A stretch of DNA of 64,000 nucleotides from Streptococcus oralis (GCF_001983955.1 NZ_CP019562.1:1054001-1118000); one strand, 5' to 3'; counted from the stretch's first letter, positions 37,094-48,113 are shown. A program made the numbers and translations. The notes: a model not told the origin generated them from the sequence alone.

Positions 37094-38761
37094 TTATTTC
37101 ATCCTCGTTTGCAATAATTCTCTGGCTTGGGTAAGGGCAGCTTCAGTTACATTTTCCCCAGCCAACATCTTAGCTACTTCCTCTACTCGCTCTTCTAAAG
37201 TCAAAAGGCGAACCGTCGACACCGTTGAGTGCTCATCGCTAATCTTCTCAATAAAGAATTGATAATCCGCGATGGCAATCACTTGTGGAAGGTGAGAGAT
37301 AGCAAGAACCTGACCATGCTGGCCAATCTTATGAATTTTTTGAGCAATGGCCTGGGCTACACGACCTGAAACTCCCGTATCCACCTCATCAAAGACAATA
37401 CTGGTCTTGCCTTCCTTACGAGAAAAGGCAGACTTGATAGCCAACATGAGACGGGATAATTCCCCACCGGACGCAACTTTGACCAAAGGCTTAAAGTCCT
37501 CACCTGGGTTGGTGGAAATATAAAACTCGACTGTTTCATTCCCCTCACGACTAAATTTGCCCTTGCTAAAGCGAACCTGGAACTGTGCCTTCTCCATATA
37601 GAGATCCTGAAGTTCTTGTTTAATCTCAGCCTCAAGCTGCTGGGCCAAATCATGACGAGCTGATGCAAGTTGCCCTGCCAAATCGACAAGATTAACTTCC
37701 AATTTCTTGAGCTCTGCTTCCATGTCTTCAGAAGAAAGGTTATTTCCAGTCAAGAGATTGTACTCATCCGTAATCTTAGCAAAATAAAGCAAAACATCGT
37801 CTACAGTCCCACCGTACTTGCGAGTAATAGTATTTATAAGGTCTAAGCGATTTTCAACCTGCATGAGGCGATTGCCATCAAAATCCAAGTCCTCAATAAT
37901 ATCTTCTAAACGCTTGGTAATATCTTCTAAAACATAGTATGTTTCGGATAGAGAACTTGAAATTTCACGGTATTCAGGGTCATATTCTTCGACACTTTCC
38001 ATGTCATTCATGGCTGAACGGACATTAGCAAGACTGGAGAATTCCTCATTGTCCAACATACTATAGGCATTGGTTAGGGTATCTGCAATATTTTTATGGT
38101 TGAGAAGTTTATCACGTTCTTGGTTGAGAGCTAAGTCTTCACCAGCCTGCAAGTTTGCAGCCTCAATCTCTGCCATTTGAAATTCCAACATCTCAATACG
38201 AGCCTTGTGTTCCTGTTGGTTTTTCTTGACTTCCAAAACCTGCTTACGCATTTTGCGATAGGCATCAAAGCTCGTCTGATAGGTCTCCTTCAAGTCCAAG
38301 AAAGCAGCATCACCAAACTCATCCAACATCTGGATATGCAGTTGAGGACGCATTAACTCTTCTTGGTCATGCTGACCATGGATATCCACAAGGTGTTGCC
38401 CAATAGCACGCAAGACAGAAAGATTGACCATCTGGCCATTCACGCGACTAACACTACGACCATTTTGCAGAATTTCACGCCGGATGATAATTTCATCACC
38501 CATTTCCAAACCTTGCTCATCAAAAAGTTCCTGTAAAAGGCGACTATTTTCAACTGAGAAAAGCCCCTCAATCTCTGCCTTTGGCGCACCGTGACGAATA
38601 ACGTCTGTCGTTGCACGAGCCCCCAACATGAGATTCATAGCGTCGATAATGATAGACTTTCCAGCACCCGTTTCCCCGGTTAAAACAGTCATACCCTTTT
38701 CAAAATTGAGGGAAATCGCCTCAATAATGGCAAAGTTTTTTATCGAAATTTCAAGTAACAT
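37094..38761 (-). CDS. recN: DNA repair protein RecN
   Basis: 555-residue SMC-like ATPase. Walker A GETGAGKS at 29-36, central coiled coil (about 160-370), signature VASGGELSRLMLAIK and Walker B TSIVFDEVDTGVSG. It acts early in double-strand break repair and in transformation. Six bases follow argR; the pairing argR-recN is old and conserved in firmicutes. Confidence 0.96.
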   Translation of the reverse strand: MLLEISIKNFAIIEAISLNFEKGMTVLTGETGAGKSIIIDAMNLMLGARATTDVIRHGAPKAEIEGLFSVENSRLLQELFDEQGLEMGDEIIIRREILQNGRSVSRVNGQMVNLSVLRAIGQHLVDIHGQHDQEELMRPQLHIQMLDEFGDAAFLDLKETYQTSFDAYRKMRKQVLEVKKNQQEHKARIEMLEFQMAEIEAANLQAGEDLALNQERDKLLNHKNIADTLTNAYSMLDNEEFSSLANVRSAMNDMESVEEYDPEYREISSSLSETYYVLEDITKRLEDIIEDLDFDGNRLMQVENRLDLINTITRKYGGTVDDVLLYFAKITDEYNLLTGNNLSSEDMEAELKKLEVNLVDLAGQLASARHDLAQQLEAEIKQELQDLYMEKAQFQVRFSKGKFSREGNETVEFYISTNPGEDFKPLVKVASGGELSRLMLAIKSAFSRKEGKTSIVFDEVDTGVSGRVAQAIAQKIHKIGQHGQVLAISHLPQVIAIADYQFFIEKISDEHSTVSTVRLLTLEERVEEVAKMLAGENVTEAALTQARELLQTRMK

Positions 38762-38767
38762 ACTGAC

Positions 38768-39199
38768 CTACCATTTTTTGACTTGTTCAACAATTTCTTC
38801 AGCTGCCTCTGCTGTTCTAGCTACAATTAAGATAGAATCATCATCAGCTAGACAGCTAAAAATCTGTTCAGAGAATGCCTCAACCAACTGACTCTTCACA
38901 AAAATAGTATTTCCAGGAATGACAGCAAGATTGATCATATTTCCCATTAACTCAGAACTCACAATATTGTCCTCAGCCAACTGCAAACTTTTGACGACTG
39001 ATTTTGGCAACTCATAGATATAGGTGTTGTTCTTCAAAGGAATTTTAACAATCCCAAGTTCCTTGATGTCCCTTGAGACAGTGGCTTGCGTAGCAGAAAT
39101 ACCTGCTTCCTTCAAATGCTCAACGATTTCTTCCTGAGTCCCGATTTGATAATCCGTAACAAATCTTCTAATTTTTTCAAGTCTCTCTTTTTTATTCAT
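38768..39199 (-). CDS. argR: ArgR/AhrC family arginine repressor
   Basis: 143 residues. An N-terminal winged helix (GTQEEIVEHLKEAGISATQA, VSRDIKELGI) is followed by a C-terminal oligomerisation and arginine-binding domain (GNTIFVKSQ, CLADDDSILIVARTAE). Streptococci have several ArgR paralogues; this one, placed next to recN, is the AhrC-type copy. It overlaps tlyA by eight bases. Confidence 0.93.
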   Translation of the reverse strand: MNKKERLEKIRRFVTDYQIGTQEEIVEHLKEAGISATQATVSRDIKELGIVKIPLKNNTYIYELPKSVVKSLQLAEDNIVSSELMGNMINLAVIPGNTIFVKSQLVEAFSEQIFSCLADDDSILIVARTAEAAEEIVEQVKKW

Positions 39200-40007
39200 C
39201 TTTAAATTCTCTATGCGCTCTCTCTACAACTTTTTCTATTTCAGGGGCAACTTGGTTACTTGCTCCCTCTTCCTTTTTCAAATATGCTAAAAATTCGATG
39301 TTTCCATGTCCACCTTGGATGGGAGAAAAGTCCAAACCAAGCACTGAAAAACCTTGTTCAACTGCCATAGCAGTGACAGATTCAAGGACAGTTTGATGAA
39401 CCTTGGCATCGCGAATGATTCCATTCTTCCCAATCTGCTCACGACCTGCTTCAAACTGGGGCTTAACCAGAGCTACCACCTGACCTTGATCAGCCAAGAC
39501 ACGGTGCAAGGCAGGAAAAATCAGACTGAGGGAAATGAAACTCACATCAATACTGGCAAAGCTCGGTTCCTGCTCAAAATCAGTCTTTTCAGCATAACGA
39601 AAATTAAACTGCTCCATGCTGACAACCCGTGGGTCTTGACGTAATTTCCAAGCCAACTGATTGGTGCCAACATCGACTGCAAAGACCAACTCAGCACCAT
39701 TTTGCAACATGACGTCAGTAAATCCTCCAGTGGAAGCCCCAATATCAATCGTGGTTGCTCCCTCCACTGACAAATCAAAGACCTGCAAGGCCTTCTCTAG
39801 TTTTAGACCACCACGACTGACATACTTGAGTTTTTCACCTTTGAGTTTTAGCTCAGTGTCATCTGGGATCTTCTCTCCTGGTTTATCAAATCGTTCTCCA
39901 TTATGGACTGCTACGACTAGACCAGCCATGACACCGCGCTTGGCCTGTTCACGCGTTTCAAACAAACCCTGTTTATAAGCTAGTACATCCACTCTTTCCT
40001 TAGCCAT
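39192..40007 (-). CDS. tlyA: TlyA family rRNA 2'-O-methyltransferase
   Basis: 271 residues. An N-terminal S4 RNA-binding domain (about 1-60) is followed by an FtsJ-like methyltransferase (DIGASTGGFTDVML as the SAM motif). TlyA enzymes methylate 16S and 23S rRNA in some bacteria; the older name hemolysin A is misleading. Overlaps ispA by eight bases. Confidence 0.93.
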   Translation of the reverse strand: MAKERVDVLAYKQGLFETREQAKRGVMAGLVVAVHNGERFDKPGEKIPDDTELKLKGEKLKYVSRGGLKLEKALQVFDLSVEGATTIDIGASTGGFTDVMLQNGAELVFAVDVGTNQLAWKLRQDPRVVSMEQFNFRYAEKTDFEQEPSFASIDVSFISLSLIFPALHRVLADQGQVVALVKPQFEAGREQIGKNGIIRDAKVHQTVLESVTAMAVEQGFSVLGLDFSPIQGGHGNIEFLAYLKKEEGASNQVAPEIEKVVERAHREFKDE

Positions 40008-40875
40008 TGATTCTCAAACTTTCTACTACTTTCACAATCGGCGCTGTTTCAAAGCTGACTTGCTGGGAAATTTCTTCCAATTTTTCATTAGCTTGATCCA
40101 GAGTTTGGTTACAAAAGGCAGTCGCCTCTTCCAAGCCCAACAAGGCTGGATAGGTTGATTTTCCAGCCTGCAAGTCCTTTTGTGGAGTCTTGCCGATTTC
40201 CTCAAAACTAGCGGTCACATCCAGCACATCATCTCTGACTTGAAAGGCCAGTCCGATTAATTCACCAACCGTTTTCAGTTTTGCTTGGATTTCAGGCGCT
40301 AATTCTGCTATGATAGCGGCGGCTTGGAAAGGATAGGCTAGTAATTTTCCAGTCTTATTGGCATGAATGGTCTGAAGTTCTTCCAAGGACAAATGCTGGT
40401 GTTCGCCTTCCATGTCCAGAACCTGCCCTGCTACCATGCCTAGACTACCTGATGCAAGGGATAAGTTGGCAATCAAGTCCACCTTGATCTGACTTGAGAA
40501 ATCTGCCTGCGCTATTAAGGCATAGGGATCTAGGAACAAGGCATCACCTGCCAATATTGCCATCGCTTCGCCAAATTTCTTATGATTGGTTAAACGCCCT
40601 CGACGGTAATCGTCATCATCCATAGCAGGAAGGTCATCGTGAATCAAGCTCCCTGTATGAATCATTTCCAAGGCCGCTGCCACTTGAGCATGTGCTGGTT
40701 GGATAACTACTTGCAGGGATTCCAGAACTTCTAACAAGAGAAAAGGACGAATACGCTTGCCGCCAGCATGAATAGAATAGAGAACAGACTCTCGTAAACT
40801 AGAAGCAAACTGCTGATCTCCATAAAAGTCTTCCAAAGCCGACTCCACAAGAGCTAATTTTTCTTGCTTCTTCAT
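40000..40875 (-). CDS. ispA: Farnesyl/geranylgeranyl-type polyprenyl diphosphate synthase
   Basis: 291-residue short-chain trans-prenyltransferase. First Asp-rich motif [10 protein letters not shown], second DDVLD in [12 protein letters not shown]. It makes farnesyl diphosphate for undecaprenyl carrier and other isoprenoids. Overlaps xseB by four bases; xse-ispA is the usual firmicute arrangement. Confidence 0.94.
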   Translation of the reverse strand: MKKQEKLALVESALEDFYGDQQFASSLRESVLYSIHAGGKRIRPFLLLEVLESLQVVIQPAHAQVAAALEMIHTGSLIHDDLPAMDDDDYRRGRLTNHKKFGEAMAILAGDALFLDPYALIAQADFSSQIKVDLIANLSLASGSLGMVAGQVLDMEGEHQHLSLEELQTIHANKTGKLLAYPFQAAAIIAELAPEIQAKLKTVGELIGLAFQVRDDVLDVTASFEEIGKTPQKDLQAGKSTYPALLGLEEATAFCNQTLDQANEKLEEISQQVSFETAPIVKVVESLRING

Positions 40876-41084
40876 TCAAAATCACTTTCTGTTTCATCTT
40901 CTTGCATGACCTTGACCAAGGTCTTTTCAGCCTTGTCCAGCGTCGCTTGGAGTTCTTTTGACAAGATCATGCCCTTTTGAAAGGCAGCAATCGCATCTTC
41001 TAGAGCAATTTCACCATTTTCCAAACTTTGGACAATGGTCTCTAGTTCTGCTAGATTTTCCTCAAATTTCTTTTGTTTTGACAT
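40872..41084 (-). CDS. xseB: Exodeoxyribonuclease VII small subunit
   Basis: 70-residue helical protein ([19 protein letters not shown], then [11 protein letters not shown]). Several copies coat XseA to form the single-strand exonuclease. Overlaps the end of xseA by 23 bases. Confidence 0.94.
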   Translation of the reverse strand: MSKQKKFEENLAELETIVQSLENGEIALEDAIAAFQKGMILSKELQATLDKAEKTLVKVMQEDETESDFE

Positions 41085-42402
41085 CTTTAACCTCTAATTC
41101 TACCTGACCATCTCGCATCAAAAGCGTCACTTGGTCTTTTTTCTTCAACTTCTCAACCGAATCCACAACTGTCTCTTCTTTTTTGACAATAGCATAGCCA
41201 CGCGCCACAATTCGGCTAGTATCCAACATCAGCAAGGCTTCCGAAAGTCGCTTGACCTCAGCAACCTTGGCATCATAAACCAGAGCCATTTGGCTACGAA
41301 GGAGCTTGTCCAACTGAGTAAGCCGGTCCTGATAGCGTTGAATTTTGGTAACAGGTGATAATTGCACCAGTTGATGAGTCCTTGCTTGGACTAGCTGTTT
41401 ATTATCAGAAATCCGTGTTCGCAAACTTTGTTTTAATCGCAGTTGCAGTTGATCTAACCGTTGCAAATAACCATCATACAAACGCTCTGGTTGTCTAAAG
41501 ATAACAGACTGACTGCATTTTTTCAGAACTTCCTTTTTCCTTGACAGGACATTCTGAACAGCCGTTGCCATCCGCTTTTCTTGATTTTGCAAATGCGTCA
41601 ATAGATCCAACTTGGTTACAGGTGTTGCCAGTTCAGCTGCAGCTGTTGGCGTTGCAGCCCGTCTATCTGCCACAAAATCCGCCAAGGTCACATCCGTCTC
41701 ATGACCAACACTAGAGATGATGGGCAAACGAGATTCAAAAATAGCCCGTACCACAATTTCTTCGTTAAAAGCCCAGAGATCCTCGATGGAACCCCCACCA
41801 CGACCAATGATGAGAACATCTAGGTCCTCACGTTGATTGGCACGCGCAATATTTCGAGCAATTTCCTCCGCAGCTCCATCACCTTGCACCTTGGTCGGAT
41901 AGAGAAGAATGCCAACACCTGGAAAGCGTCTGCTGACGGTCGTGATAATATCTCGAATAACAGCTCCACTGCGACTGGTTACCACACCGATTCGCTTAGC
42001 AAACTGGGGAAGAGGTTGCTTGAATCTCTCTTGAAATAGACCTTCTTCCGTCAATTTGTTCTTAAGTTGTTCAAACTGAATCGCTAGCGCCCCAACCCCA
42101 TCAGGCTCAGCTTTTTCAATGATGATAGAGTAGCTACCGCTTGGTTCATAGACCTGCACACGCCCAATCACATTGATTTTCATTCCCTCTTCCAAGTCGA
42201 AACCTAATTTTTGATAAATCCCAGACCAGATGGTCGCTTGAATGACTGCATGATCATCTTTTAAGGAGAAATATTGGTGAGTAGGTCGTTTACGAAAGTT
42301 GGAAACTTGACCAGTTAAATAGACCCGTTCCAAGTAAGGGTCTTTATCGAATTTCATTTTCAGATACTTGGTCAAAGTTGTTACCGATAAATACTTTTCC
42401 AT
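41062..42402 (-). CDS. xseA: Exodeoxyribonuclease VII large subunit
   Basis: 446 residues. An N-terminal OB fold ([15 protein letters not shown], then [10 protein letters not shown]), a catalytic core with [19 protein letters not shown] and [16 protein letters not shown], and C-terminal coiled coils. It degrades single-stranded DNA in both directions. I use ATG 42402, with AGG five bases before it; an in-frame GTG two codons upstream is less likely. First gene of a seven-gene operon. Confidence 0.95.
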   Translation of the reverse strand: MEKYLSVTTLTKYLKMKFDKDPYLERVYLTGQVSNFRKRPTHQYFSLKDDHAVIQATIWSGIYQKLGFDLEEGMKINVIGRVQVYEPSGSYSIIIEKAEPDGVGALAIQFEQLKNKLTEEGLFQERFKQPLPQFAKRIGVVTSRSGAVIRDIITTVSRRFPGVGILLYPTKVQGDGAAEEIARNIARANQREDLDVLIIGRGGGSIEDLWAFNEEIVVRAIFESRLPIISSVGHETDVTLADFVADRRAATPTAAAELATPVTKLDLLTHLQNQEKRMATAVQNVLSRKKEVLKKCSQSVIFRQPERLYDGYLQRLDQLQLRLKQSLRTRISDNKQLVQARTHQLVQLSPVTKIQRYQDRLTQLDKLLRSQMALVYDAKVAEVKRLSEALLMLDTSRIVARGYAIVKKEETVVDSVEKLKKKDQVTLLMRDGQVELEVKDVKTKEI

Positions 42403-42442
42403 CTCCACCTACTATTCATTTTCTTGCTTTTCCATGGGTATT

Positions 42443-42451
42443 ATTATACCA
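42443..42451 (-). promoter_or_regulatory. Extended -10 promoter of the xseA operon
   Basis: TGGTATAAT on the minus strand, about 40 bases before xseA. It should drive xseA, xseB, ispA, tlyA, argR, recN and the phosphatase. Confidence 0.75.
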
Positions 42452-42499
42452 AAAACATGCTTAAAAATCACCTTTTTCCTACTGAAACTAAAGGAAAAA

Positions 42500-42523
42500 T
42501 AGAAAAAGGAGGCTAGGCCTCCT
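42500..42523 (-). terminator. Terminator of udk
   Basis: AGGAGGC (42507-42513) and GCCTCCT (42517-42523) with a 3-base loop, followed leftward by TTTTTC. Confidence 0.8.
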
Positions 42524-42530
42524 CATCTGA

Positions 42531-43169
42531 TTATTTGCTGTTTCGCGCTTCTTCCAAAATCTTTGCAATCTTAGTGGTCAAAAGGTCGATAGCAACGGTA
42601 TTGCTGACCCCTTCAGGAATGACGAGATCCGCATAACGCTTAGTCGGCTCGATAAACTGGTGGTACATGGGTTTTACCACACCTAGATATTGGTCAATCA
42701 CGCTATCCAGACTACGGCCACGCTCTTCCATATCACGCTTGATCCGACGAATAATGCGCACATCATCGTCAGTATCCACAAAAATCTTGATATCCATCAA
42801 ATCACGCAAGCGCTTGTCCTCCAAGACCAAAATCCCCTCAACGATAAAGACATCCTGAGGCTCCTGACGATAGGTCTTGCTACTCCGTGTATGCGCTGTA
42901 TAGTCATAAGTTGGAATGTCTACTGGGCGCCCTGCCAACAATTCCTTAATCTGCTCGATCATCAAGTCTGTATCAAAGGCAAAAGGATGGTCGTAGTTGG
43001 TTTTGACACGCTCTTCAAAGGTCAAGTGAGACTGATCCTTGTAGTATGAATCATGCTCAATCATGGAAATCTTTTCATCAGGAAAATGAGATAAAATGGC
43101 TCTTGAAACACTGGTCTTACCACCACCAGAACCACCTGTCACTCCGATAATGATTGGTCTATTTTGCAT
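42531..43169 (-). CDS. udk: Uridine/cytidine kinase
   Basis: 212-residue P-loop kinase (GGSGGGKTS at 12-20) that phosphorylates uridine and cytidine for pyrimidine salvage. The nucleoside-binding region is [16 protein letters not shown]. Single gene with GGAGG before its ATG and a terminator after it. Confidence 0.96.
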   Translation of the reverse strand: MQNRPIIIGVTGGSGGGKTSVSRAILSHFPDEKISMIEHDSYYKDQSHLTFEERVKTNYDHPFAFDTDLMIEQIKELLAGRPVDIPTYDYTAHTRSSKTYRQEPQDVFIVEGILVLEDKRLRDLMDIKIFVDTDDDVRIIRRIKRDMEERGRSLDSVIDQYLGVVKPMYHQFIEPTKRYADLVIPEGVSNTVAIDLLTTKIAKILEEARNSK

Positions 43170-43283
43170 GCTATCCTCCGTTTTTTTATCCGTCGTCTAT
43201 TCTATCACATTTTTTGCAAAATTTATAGTCTGATTTTGGATAGTCTAGGGGAAACATCAATCTATCCCCACAATCTAGTGAAA

Positions 43284-44162
43284 CTAGCTAAAAACCTTCC
43301 TTGGTTTGTAGAAATTGCCCCTTTTTTCTAGAATGGCTAGCAATGTATCTCCCTCAAAGGCAGCCAGTTCTTGGTCTGTTTGGTCTAGCTCGATAAAACG
43401 ACCAAACCGCACTTCTGTAGCCTCTTCTGGAGTTAGGATAACTTTGACAAGGTCCCCTGTACCAATCTCTAGAGGATGGAGAAAGTCCAGTTGACCAGCC
43501 TCCACTTTTTCAGCAATTTCGTCCAAGGTAAGAGCATCCTCCAGTTGTAAACCTGCTGCACTCGTCCGAGTCAAATGGGACATATGGGCCGCATAACCCA
43601 GCTTCTCTCCCAAGTCAACAGACAAGGTACGGATATAAGTCCCCTTACTACATTTCACACGAAAGGTAAAACGCGCAAGTTCGCCCTCATAAGAAATCGG
43701 ACTTGTCCGCTCAAATTGATAAATGGTCACCTGACGTTCTGGACGCTCCACTTCCTGACCAGCACGCGCATACTCATAGAGTTTGCGACCATTAACCTTG
43801 ACAGCCGAGTACATAGGCGGAATCTGAGTAATAGGCCCAGTCAGGCTCGCAATGGCTTTATCGACAATGATTTCATCCAAGGGCGACAAAACAGGTGTCT
43901 CTGCGACCACTTCCCCACTAGCATCCTCGGTCGTCGTTGAATAGCCGAGAGTGATTTCCCCCTCATAGACCTTGCCCTCATCCTGCATAAACTCGACCAT
44001 GCGGGTTGCCTTGCCCACCGCAATAGGCAAAACACCCACTACATCCGGATCCAAGGTCCCACCATGACCAATTTTCTTGGTTCCCAAAATCTTACGCAGC
44101 TTAAAAACCGCGTCATGCGAAGTCATCCCCGCTTCTTTTTTTAAATTGATAATACCGTTCAT
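43284..44162 (-). CDS. truB: tRNA pseudouridine(55) synthase TruB
   Basis: 292 residues from [12 protein letters not shown]. The catalytic Asp is residue 38 in [14 protein letters not shown]; other TruB motifs include [11 protein letters not shown] and the C-terminal extension. It forms the pseudouridine in the T loop of tRNAs. The longer frame to 44201 runs back into the upstream gene and has no ribosome site. Confidence 0.95.
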   Translation of the reverse strand: MNGIINLKKEAGMTSHDAVFKLRKILGTKKIGHGGTLDPDVVGVLPIAVGKATRMVEFMQDEGKVYEGEITLGYSTTTEDASGEVVAETPVLSPLDEIIVDKAIASLTGPITQIPPMYSAVKVNGRKLYEYARAGQEVERPERQVTIYQFERTSPISYEGELARFTFRVKCSKGTYIRTLSVDLGEKLGYAAHMSHLTRTSAAGLQLEDALTLDEIAEKVEAGQLDFLHPLEIGTGDLVKVILTPEEATEVRFGRFIELDQTDQELAAFEGDTLLAILEKRGNFYKPRKVFS

Positions 44163-44190
44163 GTGTTGCTTTCTAGTTTCCCTTTCACTT

Positions 44191-45438
44191 CTATTCCTCA
44201 TTGTTTAAATCAATTTTTTTAATATCATATAAATCCTCAGAGTAAAATGGTTTACCCGACTCAATTGGTAAAATATATTCAAAATTATCATCCTTTTCAA
44301 GCTGTTTATATTTTCCATTAACAACCGAAAAGTAGTCAGCATTTATGTTGTAATATCCATCTGGAAAGCTTGAAAAATCAATATCTCCTAGTTCCAATAG
44401 GTTGCTTTTGCTAAGTGTTAAATGCAAGCAAAGTGCTCCCTCCTTCATAAAGTCTTTAACAGAAAGAGTCGCATATCCTCTAAAAGCTTGTTTTTCTTTA
44501 CTGAATGAATTTTGATTTTGAAGAGCCTTTTCTTTTATTAAAGGAGTTATCCTATATGAATTTGATATTTTAAAACCAGGGCTAGCTAATGGCTGTTCTT
44601 TATCATCAATAACTACTAAATCATATCCTTTCTTTTGTATTGCACTTTCTACAGCTAATTTAAAATCATTCAGAACTGTCTGCGCTTCTTGGCTTGATAC
44701 AGAGAGCTTCAAGAATTCTTTAAGACCATAATTCTCATTAATGAAACTGACCTCTGTTAATTTTTGACGAATGTACTTAGCACCTACTTGAATCGTTATC
44801 CCATTATCCGATACATCAAAAATACTAATATCTGAAACGTTGCTATCTATTTCTACGCTTTTAAGAGCGACATCAAAATTCATTCCCCTAGAAGAATAAA
44901 ACTCTTTTAATTGTTGAACTTTAGCATTATTTCTAAAGTGGATTTGAATTCTACTTCCTACAAATGGAGAAAAAATACCAATCAAAAATAGAATAAGTAA
45001 CTTACGACTTAATTTTGGATTATAGTTTTCCTTTTGATAAATCCAATCTAAATACGGAAATAAAAATAATGAAAAAATGAAACTCCAAAGGTCAATATCT
45101 TTTATAAAGTCAAAGGAAACGATCATTTTAAATCTTAGCAAAAACATCAGAAAAATTGCTAAAAAAATATTTCCAATCAATAGAAAAGCAATGATGCGTT
45201 TCGATTCATTTTTTGCTTTTCGCACATAAGATATCCCCACCAGAAGATTAGCCAAAAAACTAATTCCATAACCGAATATAGTTGGAATAAATCCAAAAAT
45301 AGCAAAGAATAAATTATATCTTGAGTCAGTATCGCCTACGCCTTCAATATTTAAAAGACCATATAGGAGATTAAGAAAAAATACAATTAATGGTAAATAA
45401 GCAATATAAATTTCCGAGAATTTCAAAGATTTTTTCAT
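44191..45438 (-). CDS. Unrecognised membrane protein with large extracytoplasmic domain
   Basis: 415 residues. Five or six hydrophobic segments fill the first 165 residues (about 10-32, 42-72, 81-103, 115-133 and 146-164). The remaining 250 form a soluble, lysine- and aspartate-rich domain (from about [13 protein letters not shown]) that ends [10 protein letters not shown] do not recognise the family. The coding sequence is clearly more AT-rich than its neighbours truB and the DUF2130 gene. ACAGGAG precedes its ATG, 25 bases after the DUF2130 stop, so it is transcribed with it. Probable recent acquisition; function unknown. Confidence 0.8.
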   Translation of the reverse strand: MKKSLKFSEIYIAYLPLIVFFLNLLYGLLNIEGVGDTDSRYNLFFAIFGFIPTIFGYGISFLANLLVGISYVRKAKNESKRIIAFLLIGNIFLAIFLMFLLRFKMIVSFDFIKDIDLWSFIFSLFLFPYLDWIYQKENYNPKLSRKLLILFLIGIFSPFVGSRIQIHFRNNAKVQQLKEFYSSRGMNFDVALKSVEIDSNVSDISIFDVSDNGITIQVGAKYIRQKLTEVSFINENYGLKEFLKLSVSSQEAQTVLNDFKLAVESAIQKKGYDLVVIDDKEQPLASPGFKISNSYRITPLIKEKALQNQNSFSKEKQAFRGYATLSVKDFMKEGALCLHLTLSKSNLLELGDIDFSSFPDGYYNINADYFSVVNGKYKQLEKDDNFEYILPIESGKPFYSEDLYDIKKIDLNNEE

Positions 45439-45463
45439 AGTAACTCCTGTTTTTAAGGTAATC

Positions 45464-46738
45464 TCACTCCCCCCTCAGCGCTTCAAATTTCGCTTTCATA
45501 GTTGGATTTTTACGAGTCAATTTTTTAACCGAAACATCTTCCAATTTGTTGTTAGCGAGGCGGAGTTGGTTTTCAGATGTGGTTAGGAACTTCTTGACCT
45601 CTTCCATGCGTTTGATGGCTTTGTCGATTTCATCAATTGCTTTACCAAAGTTGGTCGAAGCAGAGTTGTAGTTCTTGGCAAAGGCTAGTTTAAAGGCATC
45701 CAAATCTTCCTCAAAATGCGTAATATCAATATTTTGCTCCCGGACTAAGGCCAACTCTTGCTTGTATTTCAAAGAATTAAGAGCCGCATTTCGCAGGAGA
45801 CCAATCAACTGGATAAAGAACTGGGGACGAACCACATACATCTTCTCATACACATGGCTAACATCGACAATGCCTGTATTAAAGGAGTCGTCATCAGCTT
45901 CAAGCATACTTACTAAAACTGCATACTCACAGTTCTTCTCCCGACGGTCTTTATCCAACTCCTTGTAGAAGTCCGAATTCTTGTGCTTCTTCTCTGTTCC
46001 GTCCGCTTCATTTTTCATTTCAAACATAATGGAAATGATTTCCACCCCATTTTCATCACATTCACGGAAGATAAAGTCGCCTTTAGACCCACGCGTAGAA
46101 ACCTTGTTATCCTTCTCAAAGTAGGCATTTGGAAAGGCAAAACTGCGAACCTTATTGAATTCACTCTCCGCATAGTGTTCTAGACTTTCCCCGATAGCTT
46201 TGGTTGATTGTTGAGCTTTGAAATTCTTGTAAAATTCTACTTGTTCACTAGCAGCCTTGAGCTGGGCTTCGTAATTCTGCTTAACAGAAGCCAAAGACAA
46301 CTCATTTTCTTTTTCTTGTAAAAGAAGTTGATTTTTAACCTGATCTCGTTCTTTTTCTAGGTCAGTGAGGGTCTTTTGCAGTTGATTTTCATGCTCTAAA
46401 CGCAAGGTAGCCAATTGATTTTCCAAGGCCTGTACTTCCTTATCCTTTGCCAATAAAGCCTCATGACTTGACTGTTCAACCTCTTTCTTAGCCAGCTCTT
46501 TCTCTGTATCAAAGTTTTGGATTTGACTCTGTAATTGAGCGATTTCTTGGTCTTTTTGAGCTAGTTTAGATTGTTGCTCATTCATAGCCTTTTGCTCAGC
46601 TAGAGCCAGTTCCTGCTTCATGCGATCATGCAATTCCTTGTCAAACTCTGTCGTTCTCACTTGAGATATGAGTTCGGCATACTGGCTTTCATTTACTGTA
46701 AATACTTCTCCACAATTAGGACATTTAATTTCGTTCAT
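45464..46738 (-). CDS. DUF2130 protein, RmuC-like coiled coil with zinc-binding N-terminus
   Basis: 424 residues. It starts with a CxxC pair (IKCPNCGEVFTVN), then a long coiled coil (about 30-175), then the DUF2130 core (GESLEHYAESEFNKV, SKGDFIFRECDENG, SIMFEMKNEADGTEKK). The core has spaced acidic residues and an EMK element that fit a restriction-nuclease-like fold, as in RmuC; this relation is inference. Function unknown, possibly DNA-related. It has an extended -10 promoter. Confidence 0.85.
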   Translation of the reverse strand: MNEIKCPNCGEVFTVNESQYAELISQVRTTEFDKELHDRMKQELALAEQKAMNEQQSKLAQKDQEIAQLQSQIQNFDTEKELAKKEVEQSSHEALLAKDKEVQALENQLATLRLEHENQLQKTLTDLEKERDQVKNQLLLQEKENELSLASVKQNYEAQLKAASEQVEFYKNFKAQQSTKAIGESLEHYAESEFNKVRSFAFPNAYFEKDNKVSTRGSKGDFIFRECDENGVEIISIMFEMKNEADGTEKKHKNSDFYKELDKDRREKNCEYAVLVSMLEADDDSFNTGIVDVSHVYEKMYVVRPQFFIQLIGLLRNAALNSLKYKQELALVREQNIDITHFEEDLDAFKLAFAKNYNSASTNFGKAIDEIDKAIKRMEEVKKFLTTSENQLRLANNKLEDVSVKKLTRKNPTMKAKFEALRGE

Positions 46739-46767
46739 AACGTTCCTCTTTCTAGACTTCTGTAACC

Positions 46768-46776
46768 ATTATATCA
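46768..46776 (-). promoter_or_regulatory. Extended -10 promoter of the DUF2130 gene
   Basis: TGATATAAT on the minus strand about 30 bases before the ATG; it lies directly after the terminator of metY. Confidence 0.7.
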
Positions 46777-46789
46777 TGCCTGAGGGAAA

Positions 46790-46820
46790 ATCAAAAACAG
46801 TGAGTCGAAACCCACTGTTT
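46790..46820 (-). terminator. Terminator of the metY-like gene
   Basis: AAACAGTG (46795-46802) and CACTGTTT (46813-46820) around a 10-base loop; read leftward it is followed by TTGATTTT. Confidence 0.7.
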
Positions 46821-46832
46821 ATATCTGTTACT

Positions 46833-48113
46833 TTAAATTTTTTCCAAGGCCAAACGCAAATCTTCAATCAAATCCTCTACATTTTCAAGACCGATCGACA
46901 AGCGGATTTGGTTTGGTGTTACACCTGCTGCTTCTAGATCTTTTTCTGACAACTGACCGTGAGTGGTTGTCGCAGGATGGACAACAAGAGATTTGGCATC
47001 TGCCACGTTTGCAAGGTCAGAGAAGATTTCCAAATTATCAATAACCTTGCGAGCTTCTGCCTCTCCACCTTTGACATGGAAGGTAAAGATTGAACCCACA
47101 CCTTTTGGCAAATATTTCTCAGCCAAGGCATGATATGGACTGTCAGCTAGTTTTGGATAATTTACCTTCTCTACCTTAGGATGGTTGACAAGGAAATCAA
47201 CAATTTTCTCTGCATTTTGCACATGGCGTTCCACACGAAGAGAGAGAGTTTCAAGTCCCTGGAGCAAGAGAAAGGCGTTAAATGGCGACAAGGCCGCACC
47301 TGTATCACGGAGCAATTGAACACGAACAGCGATAATAAAGGCTGCTGCACCCACATCACGAGTATAGCTCAAGTTGTGGTAGCTAGGATCTTCCTCAACA
47401 AATTGAGGAAATTTCCCTGAAGCTGCCCAATCAAAACGACCACTGTCCACGATGACACCGCCAATAGTCGTACCATGTCCACCAATAAACTTAGTTGCTG
47501 AGTGAATGGCAATATCTACACCGTGAGAGAAGACGTTAATCAAATATGGTGTGGCAAAAGTATTGTCCGAAACGAGAGGAATCTGGTGTTTATGCGCAAT
47601 CTCAGCCAATTTTTCCAAGTCAGGAATGTTAATCAAGGGATTCCCCAAGGTTTCAATCAAGACAAGCTTGGTATTGTCATTGATAGCTGCTTCCACTTCC
47701 TCTAAATTATCCACATCGACAAAGGTTGTTGTAATCCCATAACGAGGAAGGGTTTCCTTCAAGAGGTTGAAGGTCCCACCGTAAATAGTTGACGCAGCCA
47801 CCACATGGTCACCTGCGTGAGCAAGCGCCAAAATAGTGTAGGTTACAGCAGCCATACCTGATGCGGTCGCTAGTGCTCCAACACCACCTTCAAGTGCAGC
47901 GATTCTTTCTTCAAATGCCGCTGTTGTAGGGTTTGTGATACGAGTATAAATGTTCCCTGGTTTTCTCAAGGCAAACAAATCAGCACCTTCTTGCGTGTCA
48001 TCAAAAACGAAGGATGTTGTTTGATAAATCGGTACTGCACGAGACTTGGTTGCCGGATCAACTACTTGCCCAGCATGTAATTGTAGAGTTTCAAATTTAA
48101 AATCACGAGTCAT
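46833..48113 (-). CDS. O-acetylhomoserine aminocarboxypropyltransferase / cysteine synthase-like enzyme
   Basis: 426-residue PLP enzyme of the Cys/Met metabolism family. The PLP lysine is residue 208 in HSATKFIGGHGTTIGG; the 50-residue insert and length fit MetY-type O-acetylhomoserine sulfhydrylases rather than cystathionine synthases. It would join sulfide (or a thiol) to O-acetylhomoserine to make homocysteine, and some members also act on O-acetylserine. I start it at 48113, where GGAGG lies eight bases upstream; the frame is open further up but lacks family similarity. Confidence 0.88.
   Translation of the reverse strand: MTRDFKFETLQLHAGQVVDPATKSRAVPIYQTTSFVFDDTQEGADLFALRKPGNIYTRITNPTTAAFEERIAALEGGVGALATASGMAAVTYTILALAHAGDHVVAASTIYGGTFNLLKETLPRYGITTTFVDVDNLEEVEAAINDNTKLVLIETLGNPLINIPDLEKLAEIAHKHQIPLVSDNTFATPYLINVFSHGVDIAIHSATKFIGGHGTTIGGVIVDSGRFDWAASGKFPQFVEEDPSYHNLSYTRDVGAAAFIIAVRVQLLRDTGAALSPFNAFLLLQGLETLSLRVERHVQNAEKIVDFLVNHPKVEKVNYPKLADSPYHALAEKYLPKGVGSIFTFHVKGGEAEARKVIDNLEIFSDLANVADAKSLVVHPATTTHGQLSEKDLEAAGVTPNQIRLSIGLENVEDLIEDLRLALEKI

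Noticed and set aside
43240..43275. GGGGA/TCCCC hairpin as the truB terminator
   Set aside because: The loop is long and there is no U run in the direction of truB transcription.
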